40,924 nt of DNA, from the NCBI RefSeq assembly GCF_030015065.1, contig NZ_JAIVFN010000027.1:1-40924 (forward strand), written 5' to 3'. The DNA is from Xanthobacter autotrophicus (lineage in GTDB: Bacteria; Pseudomonadota; Alphaproteobacteria; Rhizobiales; Xanthobacteraceae). Of the stretch, positions 1 to 8,713 are shown piece after piece. The notes below the pieces were generated by a model that was not told the DNA's origin, did no database searches, and saw only the letters and a list, made by a program, of their open reading frames with translations. Position 1 is the stretch's first letter, and each line of letters opens with the position of its first letter. The position numbers were made by a program, and so were the translations under genes.

Positions 1-783
1 GGGCGGGTGGGCCTGAAGCACCGGCACCAGGCGGCCCTCGGCCAGCGCGTCCGCCACCTCGAAGCGGGGCTTCACCACGATGCCCCGCCCTTCGAGGGCC
101 CAGACGGTGAGCACGTCGCCATCGTCGGCCTCCAGGTGGCCGGTGACGGGGACGGCGAGGTCACGGCCGTCTTCGGTCAGCATCCAGCGCAACTCCCGAA
201 GGCTCGCGAATCTGAGGAGCAGGCATTGATGGGCGAGAAGGTCCTGCGGGCGGAGCGGCACCCCGGCCCGCGCCAGATAGGCGGGGGAGGCGCACAAAAT
301 GCGCTCCACCTGTGCCACCTTGCGCATGATCATGCTGGAATCCTCGAAGGTGGCGAGGCGCAGCGCCACGTCGATGGATTCGGCGATGAGGTCAAGGGTG
401 TGCTCGGAAAGGCGCAGGCGCACGTCGATTTCCGGGTGCGCCTCCTGGTAGCGCGCCGAGACCTGCGCCACCAGGCGCCGGCCCAGATGCAGCGGCGCCG
501 TGACCCTCAGGGCGCCCCGTGGCAACGCGCCGAGCTCGGAGACGTTGCTCTCCGCCGCCTCGATCATGCGCAGTGCCTCGGTGATGGCCTCGTAATAGAC
601 GCGGCCCTGCTCGGTGAGGCTCATGCGGCGGGTGGTGCGGTTGAACAGCCGGCAGCCCAGATGCTTCTCCAGCATCTGGATGCGGTGGCTCACCACGTTG
701 GCGGACAGGCGCAGCCGCCGCGCGGCCTCAGAGAAGCTTTCGCTTTCCACCGACGTGACGAAGACCTTCATGTTTTCGAGCAC
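1..783 (-). CDS. LysR-family transcriptional regulator (3' end outside window)
   Basis: My minus-strand translation stays open from 783 to the window edge (261 codons). The N-terminus has the LysR winged helix-turn-helix: MLENMKVFV, then SFSEAARRL, RIQMLEKHLGCRLFNRTTRR and LTEQG. The LysR substrate-binding fold follows, with LRVTAPLHLG, IDVALRLATFEDSSM and a region around EADDGDVL. I chose the GTG at 783 because AAGGA lies about nine bases upstream and the resulting start MLENM is typical of the family. The stop codon lies outside the window. The gene diverges from puuD across a 192-base intergenic region, so control of urate breakdown is a reasonable inference, but the ligand is unknown. The plus-strand frames over this stretch are shadows. 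Confidence 0.9.
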   Translation of the reverse strand, partial: MLENMKVFVTSVESESFSEAARRLRLSANVVSHRIQMLEKHLGCRLFNRTTRRMSLTEQGRVYYEAITEALRMIEAAESNVSELGALPRGALRVTAPLHLGRRLVAQVSARYQEAHPEIDVRLRLSEHTLDLIAESIDVALRLATFEDSSMIMRKVAQVERILCASPAYLARAGVPLRPQDLLAHQCLLLRFASLRELRWMLTEDGRDLAVPVTGHLEADDGDVLTVWALEGRGIVVKPRFEVADALAEGRLVPVLQAHPP

Positions 784-975
784 GATGACGCGTCCTTGGA
801 CCCCGACTTTCACGACGATACGCAAGCGGGACGGCGGGGCCAATGGCGCCGGAAGATTCCGCGGTCAGAAAATGGCAGGGGAGCGTGTCGTCCATCCGGC
901 CCGGGGTTTGGGCCGCTGGACACGTGCTCCGAGGAAAATGCCCCTTCGCCTTCCAGCTACGGGACCTGAACGGAC

Positions 976-2199
976 ATGGAACCTATCCTTCACGAGTGGG
1001 GCAGCCTGCTGCTGCGCTGGACGCACATCATCGCCGGCATGGCGTGGATCGGCTCGTCCTTCTATTTCATGCATCTCGACGCCAGCCTGAAGGCGACACC
1101 GGACATTCCCGCCGGCAAGGGCGGCGAGGCCTGGGAAGTGCACGGCGGCGGCTTCTACCAGGTAAAGAAGTATCTGGTGGCGCCGAGCTTCCTTCCCGAG
1201 GAGCTTGGCTGGCACAAGTGGCAGTCCTACGCCACCTGGCTCACCGGCTTCTTCCTGCTGATCTGGATCTATTACTACCAGTCGTCCATCTATCTCATCG
1301 ACCCGGCGGTGATGAACCTGAAGCCGTTCGTCGCCTTCGCCATCGGCATGGGGGGCCTCGCGGCCGGCTGGATCGCCTATGACCAGTTGTGCCGCTCCAG
1401 GCTCGGCAACACTCCGCTGGCGGTGGGCGTCATCGTGTTCGCGGGCGTGGTGCTGGCGGCCTTCCTGTTCCAGCAGGTGTTCTCGCCCCGCGCGGCCTTC
1501 ATCCATACCGGCGCGCTCATGGCCACCATCATGAGCGGCAACGTCTTCTTCGTCATCATCCCCAATCAGCACAAGGTGGTGGCGGCGCTGAAGGCGGGGC
1601 AGGTACCGGACCCCTATTACGGCAAGACCGCGAAGCTGAGGTCGTCGCACAACAACTACTTCACGCTTCCCGTCGTCTTCCTGATGATCTCCAACCACTA
1701 TCCGCTCACCTATTCCACGCCCTATGCCTATGTCATCGTGGCGCTGTCGCTGGTGGCGGGAACGGTGATCCGCTATTACTACAACGAACGCCATTCCGGG
1801 CGCGGCGACAAGGCGTGGTGCTGGCTGGTGGCGGCCGTGTGCCTCATCCTTGGCATCGCCATTTCCGCCACCACGACCCCCATGGGCCGCTCCGCCCTCG
1901 GCCTGCCGCCGCTGGTGGCGCCGGCCTTCGCCAAAAGCGGGCCGCCGGTGGAAGTGCCGGACGACGTGGCGAACATCGTCATGGGCCGCTGCTCCATGTG
2001 CCATGCGGCCGAGCCGCTTTACGAGGGCATCGCCGTCGCCCCGCGCGGGGTGCTGCTGGACACGCCGGAGATGATCGCCCGCAACCGCCATCTCATCCTG
2101 GTGCAGGCCGGCCTGACCCATGCCATGCCGCCCAACAACGTCACCGAGCTGTCGGAGGAGGACCGCGCGGTGCTGAAGGCCTGGGGGGCGGGCAAGTAA
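976..2199 (+). CDS. puuD: Urate hydroxylase PuuD (membrane-bound, cytochrome c domain)
   Basis: This is a 407-residue integral membrane protein. It starts MEPILHEWGSLLLRWTHIIA and continues with many hydrophobic segments to about residue 315, matching the DUF989/PuuD membrane domain. A short C-terminal cytochrome c domain carries a CSMCH haem-binding motif (C339, C342, H343). PuuD proteins oxidise urate to 5-hydroxyisourate and pass electrons to the respiratory chain rather than making peroxide as soluble uricase does; that role is family knowledge. Length and domain order are complete. The ATG at 976 gives the standard N-terminus, although its ribosome site is weak. A divergent LysR gene and a downstream M20 hydrolase suggest a purine-degradation context. 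Confidence 0.93.
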   Translation: MEPILHEWGSLLLRWTHIIAGMAWIGSSFYFMHLDASLKATPDIPAGKGGEAWEVHGGGFYQVKKYLVAPSFLPEELGWHKWQSYATWLTGFFLLIWIYYYQSSIYLIDPAVMNLKPFVAFAIGMGGLAAGWIAYDQLCRSRLGNTPLAVGVIVFAGVVLAAFLFQQVFSPRAAFIHTGALMATIMSGNVFFVIIPNQHKVVAALKAGQVPDPYYGKTAKLRSSHNNYFTLPVVFLMISNHYPLTYSTPYAYVIVALSLVAGTVIRYYYNERHSGRGDKAWCWLVAAVCLILGIAISATTTPMGRSALGLPPLVAPAFAKSGPPVEVPDDVANIVMGRCSMCHAAEPLYEGIAVAPRGVLLDTPEMIARNRHLILVQAGLTHAMPPNNVTELSEEDRAVLKAWGAGK

Positions 2200-2304
2200 G
2201 GTTGGTCTTCCGCCTTGTCGTGCCCGGCTCCGGCCGGGCGCGACGCCATTGCCGTTTCGGTCGACCCAAGCATCAAACAGTCCGTTGAATCGAAGGAAAG
2301 CCCC

Positions 2305-3534
2305 ATGACGACCCCCGACGCCGACACCCTGCGCCACCTCATCGCCGAGCGCGCCGACGCGCAGCGCGCGTTCCTGGCGGAGCTGGTGAAGGTGCCGTCC
2401 GACAATCCCCCCGGCGATTGCGCCGCCCACGCCGCGCGTGCCGCCGAGCTGCTGGAAGGGCTCGGCCACACGGTGGAGCGCCATGCCGTTCCGGCCGACC
2501 GGGTGAAGGCGGCGGGCATGATCTCGGTGACCAATCTCATCGTCCGCCACCGCTTCGGGGACGGGCCGGTCATCGCCCTCAACGCCCATGGCGACGTGGT
2601 GCCCCCCGGCGAGGGTTGGACCAGGGACCCCTATGGCGCCGAGGTGGTGGACGGGCGCATGTATGGCCGCGGCGTCGCCGTCTCCAAGTCGGATTTCGCC
2701 ACCTATGCCTTCGCCCTCGACGCGCTCAAGCGCTCGGGCCTGCCGCTGAAGGGCACGGTGGAGCTGCACTTCACCTATGACGAGGAGATCGGCGGCGAGG
2801 TGGGGCCGGGCTTCATTCTCGAGCAGGGCATCACCAGGCCGGATTATGCCGTCTCCGCCGGCTTCACCTATGGCGTGGTGGTGGGCCATAACGGCTGCCT
2901 GCACCTGGAGGTGGAGGTGAACGGCAGGTCGGCCCACGCGGCGCTGCCCTTCACCGGCATCGACGCGCTGGAGGCGGCCAACCATATCCTCACCGCCCTC
3001 TATGCCTATCGTGGAACGCTGAAGGACAAGGTATCCGAGGTGGCGGGCATCGGTTCGCCGCAGCTGACGGTGGGCCTCATCTCCGGCGGCATCAACACCA
3101 ATGTGGTGCCCGACCGCGTCACCTTCCGCCTCGACCGGCGCATCGTACCCGACGAGAGCCCGGAAGCGGTGGAGGCGGAGGTGCGCAAGGTGATCGCCGA
3201 TGCCGCCGCCGCCTTCCCGAAGGCGCGGGTGGAGGTGCGGCGCATCCTGCTGGCGCGGCCGCTGGTGCCCGGCGAGGGGACGAAGCGTCTGTCGTCGGTC
3301 CTGTGCCGCAACGCCTCCGCTGTCACCGGCGAAGAGGTGAAGGAGACCGGCGTTCCGATCTACACGGATGCGCGGCTTTATGCCGAGGCCGGCGTTCCGG
3401 TGGTGCTCTACGGCGCCGGCCCCCACACCATCGAGGAGGCCAACGGCCACCGGGCCGACGAGAACCTGCTGCTGTCCGACCTGGACAAGGCGACCCTTGT
3501 CATCGCCCTCACCCTGCGCGATTTGCTCGCGTAG
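2305..3534 (+). CDS. M20-family metallopeptidase/amidohydrolase, atypical metal site
   Basis: This is a 409-residue protein of the ArgE/DapE/M20 fold. It shows NAHGDVVPPGEGW (H95, D97), the catalytic-base region YDEEIGG (E160/E161), a dimerisation insert with NGRSAHAALP, and the C-terminal ligand region ANGHRADE (H382). The start at 2305 follows AAGGAAAG at ideal spacing; an in-frame extension back to 2215 looks non-coding. The usual GRGxxDxK segment reads GRGVAVSK here, placing Val126 where the metal-bridging Asp normally sits. The GEPT-type ligand segment is also absent and reads AGFTYG. The substrate is unknown. Its position after puuD allows a role in ureide or amide breakdown, but that is inference. 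Confidence 0.85.
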   Translation: MTTPDADTLRHLIAERADAQRAFLAELVKVPSDNPPGDCAAHAARAAELLEGLGHTVERHAVPADRVKAAGMISVTNLIVRHRFGDGPVIALNAHGDVVPPGEGWTRDPYGAEVVDGRMYGRGVAVSKSDFATYAFALDALKRSGLPLKGTVELHFTYDEEIGGEVGPGFILEQGITRPDYAVSAGFTYGVVVGHNGCLHLEVEVNGRSAHAALPFTGIDALEAANHILTALYAYRGTLKDKVSEVAGIGSPQLTVGLISGGINTNVVPDRVTFRLDRRIVPDESPEAVEAEVRKVIADAAAAFPKARVEVRRILLARPLVPGEGTKRLSSVLCRNASAVTGEEVKETGVPIYTDARLYAEAGVPVVLYGAGPHTIEEANGHRADENLLLSDLDKATLVIALTLRDLLA

Positions 3535-3790
3535 GGGTCAGTGCCGGTTTGGAAATTCCAAAATGGCATGACGGTATTAAAGTGCGGGGGGGCAGGTGCG
3601 CCCGCCCGGCCTTCTCCCCCTCCGGCCTGTGGAAGGCGTGACTTCGCCGCCGATGGGACGATGCGCCTGTGTGCTGTGGCCGGCGCGCCCTTCAACGGCC
3701 GTTGCCCCTTCGGTAGAGTTGGCCGATGATTCGCGGGGCGCTGGAGAGAGGCTGCGGCGCCCGTCGGGCAGGGGAAGGACACCGGGGCGA

Positions 3791-6358
3791 ATGGCGGACC
3801 GCATCCGGACCAGCGGCGTTCCGCGCCGAAGGCGCGGGCGTGAGCGCGAGAGCGCTCGCCTGACGGCGTTGCTGCGCTCGTTCCTTTCGTCCATGGCCTC
3901 CGTCTGCCGGGCATCGGCTTCGCGCGCCCCGACATTGCTTGCCTCGACATTGCTTGCATCGACCTGTCTCGCCTCGGCCACGCCCGCGGCGGCAGGCTGG
4001 GACGGTGTCCCGGTCGCTGCCGGGGCGTTCTGGCCGGTGGCGGGCCTCGCGGCGGCCGTCATGGCCGGCCTCGCCGCTGTGCGCGCCCGGCGAGAGGCGA
4101 AGGATCTGCGTGGCCGTATCGCCGCGGCTGAGCGCGCCGCCGCCGATGCCGCCGCCTCGGCCGCCCGCGCCCGTGCCGAGGCGCAGGCCTGCCGCGTCCT
4201 GCTCTCCGACGGCGCCCCGGCTTTCCTGCTGTGGACCGGGCGGGAGGCTCCGGCGGATCTGTTCGGCCGCACCCCAGAAGCGCTGCGCGCCGAGCTGGGT
4301 CCGGCCGCGCCCGCCTTCGAGGCCGCGCTCGCCCGCCTGAAGGCCGGAGACGGCAACCTCTCGGAGACCTTCGATACCGCATCCGGGCCGCTGCGCCTCG
4401 ATGGCAGGAGCCGCGCCGGCGCCGGCATCCTGCTGCTCGCGCCGGCTTCAAAAGAGGTTTCGCAGGCGCAGGCCGGGCCGGTCGCATCTGGCCTCTCCGC
4501 CTTGCTCGACGCCGCCCCGGCCCCGGCCTGGCTGCGCGGGGCGGACGGCACGCTGTCTTATGTGAACCCCGCCTTCGTGGCGGCGGTGGGCGCCGCCACG
4601 GCGGAGGAGGCGCGGGCGCAGGGGCTCGACCTCCTCGATGGCAGGACCCGGGCCGCCGCCGCGAGTGCGGAAGGGGCGGAGGGTCATTTCCGCCAGCGGG
4701 TGAAGGCCGTCACCAAGGGTCAGCGGCGGCAGATGGAGGTGGTGGAGGTGGCGGGTCCCTTCGGCACCGCCGGCATCGCCATCGACGTGACCTCGGAGGA
4801 GGACGCCCGGGCGGAGATGAAGCAGGCGGTCGCCGCCCATCGCCGCACCCTGGACCAGCTCACCACGGCGGTGGCCATCTTCGGCGCCGACGAGCGCCTC
4901 GTGTTCCACAATGCGGCCTATGAGCGCCTGTTCGACCTCTCCCCCGCCTTCCTCGACCAGCACCCGGCGGAAGGCGAGATCCTGGAAGACCTGCGCACCC
5001 GCCGCAAGGTGCCGGAGCAGGCGGATTTCCGCGGCTGGCGCGCCCAGCTGCGCGAGGCCTACCGCGCCATCGAGCCGGTGAACGACTGGTGGCACCTGCC
5101 CGGCGGCCAGATGCTGCGGGTGGTGGTCACGCCCAATGCGGAGGGCGGCGTCACCTATCTGTTCGACGACCTCTCCGAGCACGTGGCGCTGGAAAGCCGC
5201 TACAACAACCTCATCCGCATCCAGGGCGAGACGCTGGACGGGTTGGCGGAAGCGGTGGCGGTGTTCGGCTCGGACGGGCGGCTCAACCTCTACAACCACG
5301 CCTTCCTCGCACTGTGGTCGCTGGATGCGCGCGCGCTGGGCGAGAAGCCGCACGTGGATGCGGTGGCGGCCCTGTGCCGGCCGCTTCATGGGGAGACCTC
5401 GGCCTTCGCGAGCATCCGCCATGCGGTGACCACCATCGGTCCACGCGAGGCGGTGACCTTGCGCCTCGAGCGCCCGGATGGCCGGGTGCTCGACGGCGCC
5501 ACCCAGCCCCTGCCGGATGGCGGCACCATGGTGACCTTCCGGGATGTCACCGACAGCGTGAAGGTGGAACGGGCGCTGATCGAGCGCGCCGAGGCGCTGG
5601 AGGCGGCGGACAAGCTGAAGAACGCCTTCGTCGGCCACGTCTCCTACCACCTGCGCACGCCCCTCAACTCGCTGATGGGCTTTGCGGACATGCTGCGGGA
5701 GGGCCTCGCCGGCCCGCTCAACACCCGCCAGCAGGATTATCTCGACCACATGCGCCAGTCCTCGGACCTGCTGCGCGCGCTGATCGACGACATCCTCGAC
5801 CTCGCCTCCATCGACGCCGGGGCCATGGAACTGGACCTGTCCGACGTGGACGTGGGCGAGACCGTGCTCGGCGTCGCCGAGGCGGTGCGCGATCCGGTGG
5901 CGGAGGCGGGGCTGAACCTTTCCGTCAGCATCGATCCGGATGCCGGCCATTTCGTCGCCGACGGGCGGCGGGTGCGGCAGATCCTGTTCAATCTTTTGTC
6001 CAACGCCATCGCGGTGTCGCCCCCCGGCGGCACGGTGAGCCTCGGCGCGGCGCGGCGGGATGGGGCGCTGGTCTTCACCGTGCGCGACGAGGGGCAGGGC
6101 GTGCCCACGGAGGTGGCCGACACCCTGTTCGAGCGCTTCGAGAGCCGCAGCGCCGGCCCGCGCCATCGCGGGCTGGGGCTGGGCCTTGCCATCGTGCGCT
6201 CCTTCATGACGCTCCACGGCGGCTCCGTCACCGTGGCGCCGGCCGGACGCGGGCCGGACGCCAATGGCAGCGACGCCCGAGGCCGCGACATCCAGGGCAC
6301 CATCGCCACCTGCATCTTTCCCTTGTCCGGCGAAGGCCGGAGAGAGGCCGCCGAATGA
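3791..6358 (+). CDS. divL: DivL-type PAS sensor kinase homologue with Tyr at the phospho-acceptor site
   Basis: This is an 855-residue protein. A basic N-terminus is followed by hydrophobic segments at about 35-90, a run of PAS-like domains up to about residue 590, a HisKA-like helix pair and an HATPase_c domain. The H-box reads SYHLRTPL, so Tyr619 occupies the place of the phosphorylated His; this substitution is the hallmark of Caulobacter DivL. The ATP-binding lid looks intact, with NLLSNAI, VRDEGQGVP and GLGLGLAIV. DivL controls CckA-CtrA signalling together with DivK at the cell pole (family knowledge). The start is uncertain: 3791 has only a weak ribosome site, and Met at 3893 is an alternative. 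The gene overlaps tsaE by four bases. The same neighbourhood occurs in other Hyphomicrobiales. Confidence 0.87.
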   Translation: MADRIRTSGVPRRRRGRERESARLTALLRSFLSSMASVCRASASRAPTLLASTLLASTCLASATPAAAGWDGVPVAAGAFWPVAGLAAAVMAGLAAVRARREAKDLRGRIAAAERAAADAAASAARARAEAQACRVLLSDGAPAFLLWTGREAPADLFGRTPEALRAELGPAAPAFEAALARLKAGDGNLSETFDTASGPLRLDGRSRAGAGILLLAPASKEVSQAQAGPVASGLSALLDAAPAPAWLRGADGTLSYVNPAFVAAVGAATAEEARAQGLDLLDGRTRAAAASAEGAEGHFRQRVKAVTKGQRRQMEVVEVAGPFGTAGIAIDVTSEEDARAEMKQAVAAHRRTLDQLTTAVAIFGADERLVFHNAAYERLFDLSPAFLDQHPAEGEILEDLRTRRKVPEQADFRGWRAQLREAYRAIEPVNDWWHLPGGQMLRVVVTPNAEGGVTYLFDDLSEHVALESRYNNLIRIQGETLDGLAEAVAVFGSDGRLNLYNHAFLALWSLDARALGEKPHVDAVAALCRPLHGETSAFASIRHAVTTIGPREAVTLRLERPDGRVLDGATQPLPDGGTMVTFRDVTDSVKVERALIERAEALEAADKLKNAFVGHVSYHLRTPLNSLMGFADMLREGLAGPLNTRQQDYLDHMRQSSDLLRALIDDILDLASIDAGAMELDLSDVDVGETVLGVAEAVRDPVAEAGLNLSVSIDPDAGHFVADGRRVRQILFNLLSNAIAVSPPGGTVSLGAARRDGALVFTVRDEGQGVPTEVADTLFERFESRSAGPRHRGLGLGLAIVRSFMTLHGGSVTVAPAGRGPDANGSDARGRDIQGTIATCIFPLSGEGRREAAE

Positions 6359-7926
6359 GCCTCGTCATCGAACGCCTTGCCGGCCAGCCCGTCGCCTGCC
6401 GCGTCGTGCTCGAAGATCTCGCGGCGACGGCCCGCCTCGCCGGCTGGCTCTCCACCTGGTTCGGGCCGAGGGACACCATCACCCTCACCGGCGACCTCGG
6501 GGCGGGCAAGACCGAGTTCGCCCGCGCCCTCATCCGCGCCTTCGCCGAGGATGCGACGGTGGACGTGCCGAGCCCCACCTTCCCGATCCTGATCTCCTAC
6601 GATTTCCCCCGCGGCCGGGTGGTGCATGCCGACCTCTATCGCATCCTCGAGGCCGACGAACTGGACGAGCTCGGCTGGGATGAGCTGCGCGAGAATGCTC
6701 TGCTGCTGGTGGAATGGCCGGACCGGGCGGAGGAGCGGCTGCCGGCCGACCGCCTCGACGTGGAGCTGTTCCACGCCGCAGGCACCGACTACGGGGCGGG
6801 GCTGGGGCCGGAGGCGCGGATCGCCATCCTCACCGGGCATGGCAGCGTGGGCGCGCGGCTCGATCGGTTCCAGATCGCCGACAGCCTGATCGAACAGAGC
6901 GGGTTCGCCACCGCCGAGCGGGTGTTCCTGCAGGGCGATGCCTCCAGCCGCTCCTACACCCGCCTCGTCATGCCCGGCCGCTCCGCCATCCTCATGAATG
7001 CGCCGCGCCAGCCGGACGGACCGCCCCTGCGGCGGGGCCTGCCCTACAGCCAGCTCGTGCATCTGGCGGAGGACGTGAAGCCCTTCGTGGCCATGGACCG
7101 GGCCTTGCTGGCGCAGGGCTTCTCGGCGCCGCTGCTCTATTCCGCCGACCTCGATACGGGACTGCTGGTGCTGGAGGATCTGGGGCGGGAAGGCATCGTC
7201 GCCGGCGCGCCGCCCGCGCCGGTCCCCGAGCGCTACCATGCCGCCATGGAGGTGCTCGCCGCCCTCCACACCCGCAACCTGCCGCGCACGCTCAACGTGG
7301 CGCCGCGGGTGGAGCGGGCGCTGCCCATCTATGATGCGGCGGCCATGCTCACCGAGATCGACCTGATGCTGGACTGGTACCTGCCGGCCCGTGGCATCCG
7401 GCTGGACGGCGTCGTGCGTGAGGAATTCCACCTGCTGTGGCGCAGCGCGCTCAACCCGGTGCTGGCCGAGCCGGCCACCTGGGTGCTGCGCGACTACCAT
7501 TCCCCCAACCTCATCTGGCTGCCCGGCCGCGAGGGGCTGCGCAGGGTGGGCCTCATCGATTTCCAGGATGCGGTCATGGGGCCGGCGGCCTATGACGTGG
7601 TCTCGCTGGCGCAGGACGCGCGGGTGGACGTGCCGGAAGACCTGGAGCTCCAGCTGGTGGGCCATTACGTGAAGCTACGGCGCGAGGCCGACCCCACCTT
7701 CGACGTGCGCGGCTTCGCGCGGTCCTATGCGCTGATGGGTGCGCAACGGGCGTCCAAGATCCTCGGCATCTTCACCCGGCTCAACGATCGCGACGGCAAG
7801 CCGCATTATCTGCGTCACCTGTCGCGCATCCGCCGCCATCTTGCCCGCTGCCTCAGCCACCAGGATCTCGGCTCGCTCCGGATGTGGTACGAGGCGGTGC
7901 TGCCATCCAGGGATTTCGCCGCGTGA
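6355..7926 (+). CDS. TsaE tRNA t6A ATPase fused to AmgK-like sugar phosphotransferase
   Basis: This 523-residue protein has two domains. Residues 1 to about 160 are TsaE, with the P-loop GDLGAGKT (46-53), SPTFPIL and the VEWPDRAE segment. TsaE works with TsaB/TsaD to make N6-threonylcarbamoyladenosine in tRNA. Residues from about 175 to the end are an aminoglycoside-phosphotransferase fold of the AmgK type, with DYHSPN (D380, N385) and LIDFQDA (D402, D405) as catalytic and metal-binding motifs. AmgK phosphorylates the anomeric position of MurNAc and GlcNAc. The next gene is MurU-like, which supports that role. The start ATGA overlaps the divL stop. This fusion is known in alphaproteobacteria, so it is not a local artefact. 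Confidence 0.9.
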   Translation: MSLVIERLAGQPVACRVVLEDLAATARLAGWLSTWFGPRDTITLTGDLGAGKTEFARALIRAFAEDATVDVPSPTFPILISYDFPRGRVVHADLYRILEADELDELGWDELRENALLLVEWPDRAEERLPADRLDVELFHAAGTDYGAGLGPEARIAILTGHGSVGARLDRFQIADSLIEQSGFATAERVFLQGDASSRSYTRLVMPGRSAILMNAPRQPDGPPLRRGLPYSQLVHLAEDVKPFVAMDRALLAQGFSAPLLYSADLDTGLLVLEDLGREGIVAGAPPAPVPERYHAAMEVLAALHTRNLPRTLNVAPRVERALPIYDAAAMLTEIDLMLDWYLPARGIRLDGVVREEFHLLWRSALNPVLAEPATWVLRDYHSPNLIWLPGREGLRRVGLIDFQDAVMGPAAYDVVSLAQDARVDVPEDLELQLVGHYVKLRREADPTFDVRGFARSYALMGAQRASKILGIFTRLNDRDGKPHYLRHLSRIRRHLARCLSHQDLGSLRMWYEAVLPSRDFAA

Positions 7927-8690
7927 CCGACAAGGGACTGGCCGGGCGTTCCACGGCCCCGAATTCCGCCGCCCGGATTTCCACCGCAATGGTGCTCGCC
8001 GCCGGGATGGGCACGCGCATGCGCCCGCTCACCGACACCCGGCCCAAGCCGCTGGTAGAGGTCTATGGCCGTGCTCTCATTGATCACGTGCTCGACCGCG
8101 TGGGCGATGCCGGCATCCCCCGGGCGGTGGTCAACCTGCACCACCATGCGGACATGCTCGAAGCGCACCTGAAGGCACGCCGGCGGCCGCCGGAGGTCAT
8201 CCTGTCCGATGAGCGGGGCGACTTGCTGGAGACCGGCGGCGGCGTGCACAAGGCGCTGCCGCTGCTGGGCCCGGGGCCGTTCCTCGCCATCAATTCGGAC
8301 ACCATCTGGATCGAGGGCACGCGGGCCAACCTTGGCCGGCTCATGGAGCATTTCGATCCCGAGCGGATGGATGCGCTGCTGCTGCTCGCATCGGCCGCCC
8401 ATTCCATCGGCTATGACGGCCGGGGCGACTTCCAGATGGATTCGCTCGGCCACCTGTCGCGTCGTCTGGAACGCACCATATCTCCGTTCGTCTATGCCGG
8501 TGCCGCCATCCTGAAGCCGGAGTTGTTCGAGGGCGCTCCGGACGGCGCCTTCTCCCTCAACCGGATCTTCGACAAGGCGGGGGAAACGGAGCGCCTGTTC
8601 GGCCTGCGCCTCGACGGCATCTGGATGCATGTGGGCACGCCCGACGCTATCGCCCTCGCCGAGGAGGCAATCCAGACGTCCAGCGACTGA
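7923..8690 (+). CDS. murU: MurU-like nucleotidyltransferase (N-acetylmuramate-1-phosphate uridylyltransferase)
   Basis: This is a 255-residue nucleotidyltransferase. The sugar-nucleotide signature is LAAGMGTRMRPLT (25-37), followed by RPKPLVEV, a GDLLETGGGVHKAL segment and AINSDTIW. MurU converts MurNAc-1-phosphate and UTP to UDP-MurNAc, bypassing de novo synthesis during cell-wall recycling. Pairing with the AmgK-like domain immediately upstream matches the AmgK-MurU pathway. I chose the GTG at 7923 because it overlaps the previous stop as GTGA; an ATG at 7884 would lengthen the overlap to 43 bases. GlmU/RmlA-type specificity cannot be excluded from sequence alone. Confidence 0.85.
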   Translation: MTDKGLAGRSTAPNSAARISTAMVLAAGMGTRMRPLTDTRPKPLVEVYGRALIDHVLDRVGDAGIPRAVVNLHHHADMLEAHLKARRRPPEVILSDERGDLLETGGGVHKALPLLGPGPFLAINSDTIWIEGTRANLGRLMEHFDPERMDALLLLASAAHSIGYDGRGDFQMDSLGHLSRRLERTISPFVYAGAAILKPELFEGAPDGAFSLNRIFDKAGETERLFGLRLDGIWMHVGTPDAIALAEEAIQTSSD

Positions 8691-8713
8691 ACGCCAGACA
8701 GAAAGGGGCGGCT

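Noticed and set aside
7-969. A 320-residue plus-strand open frame at the window start
   Set aside because: The minus strand encodes a clear LysR regulator over the same bases; the plus frame is His/Arg-rich noise.
865-3450. An 861-residue minus-strand open frame opposite puuD and the M20 gene
   Set aside because: Composition is shadow-like and the plus-strand genes are unambiguous.
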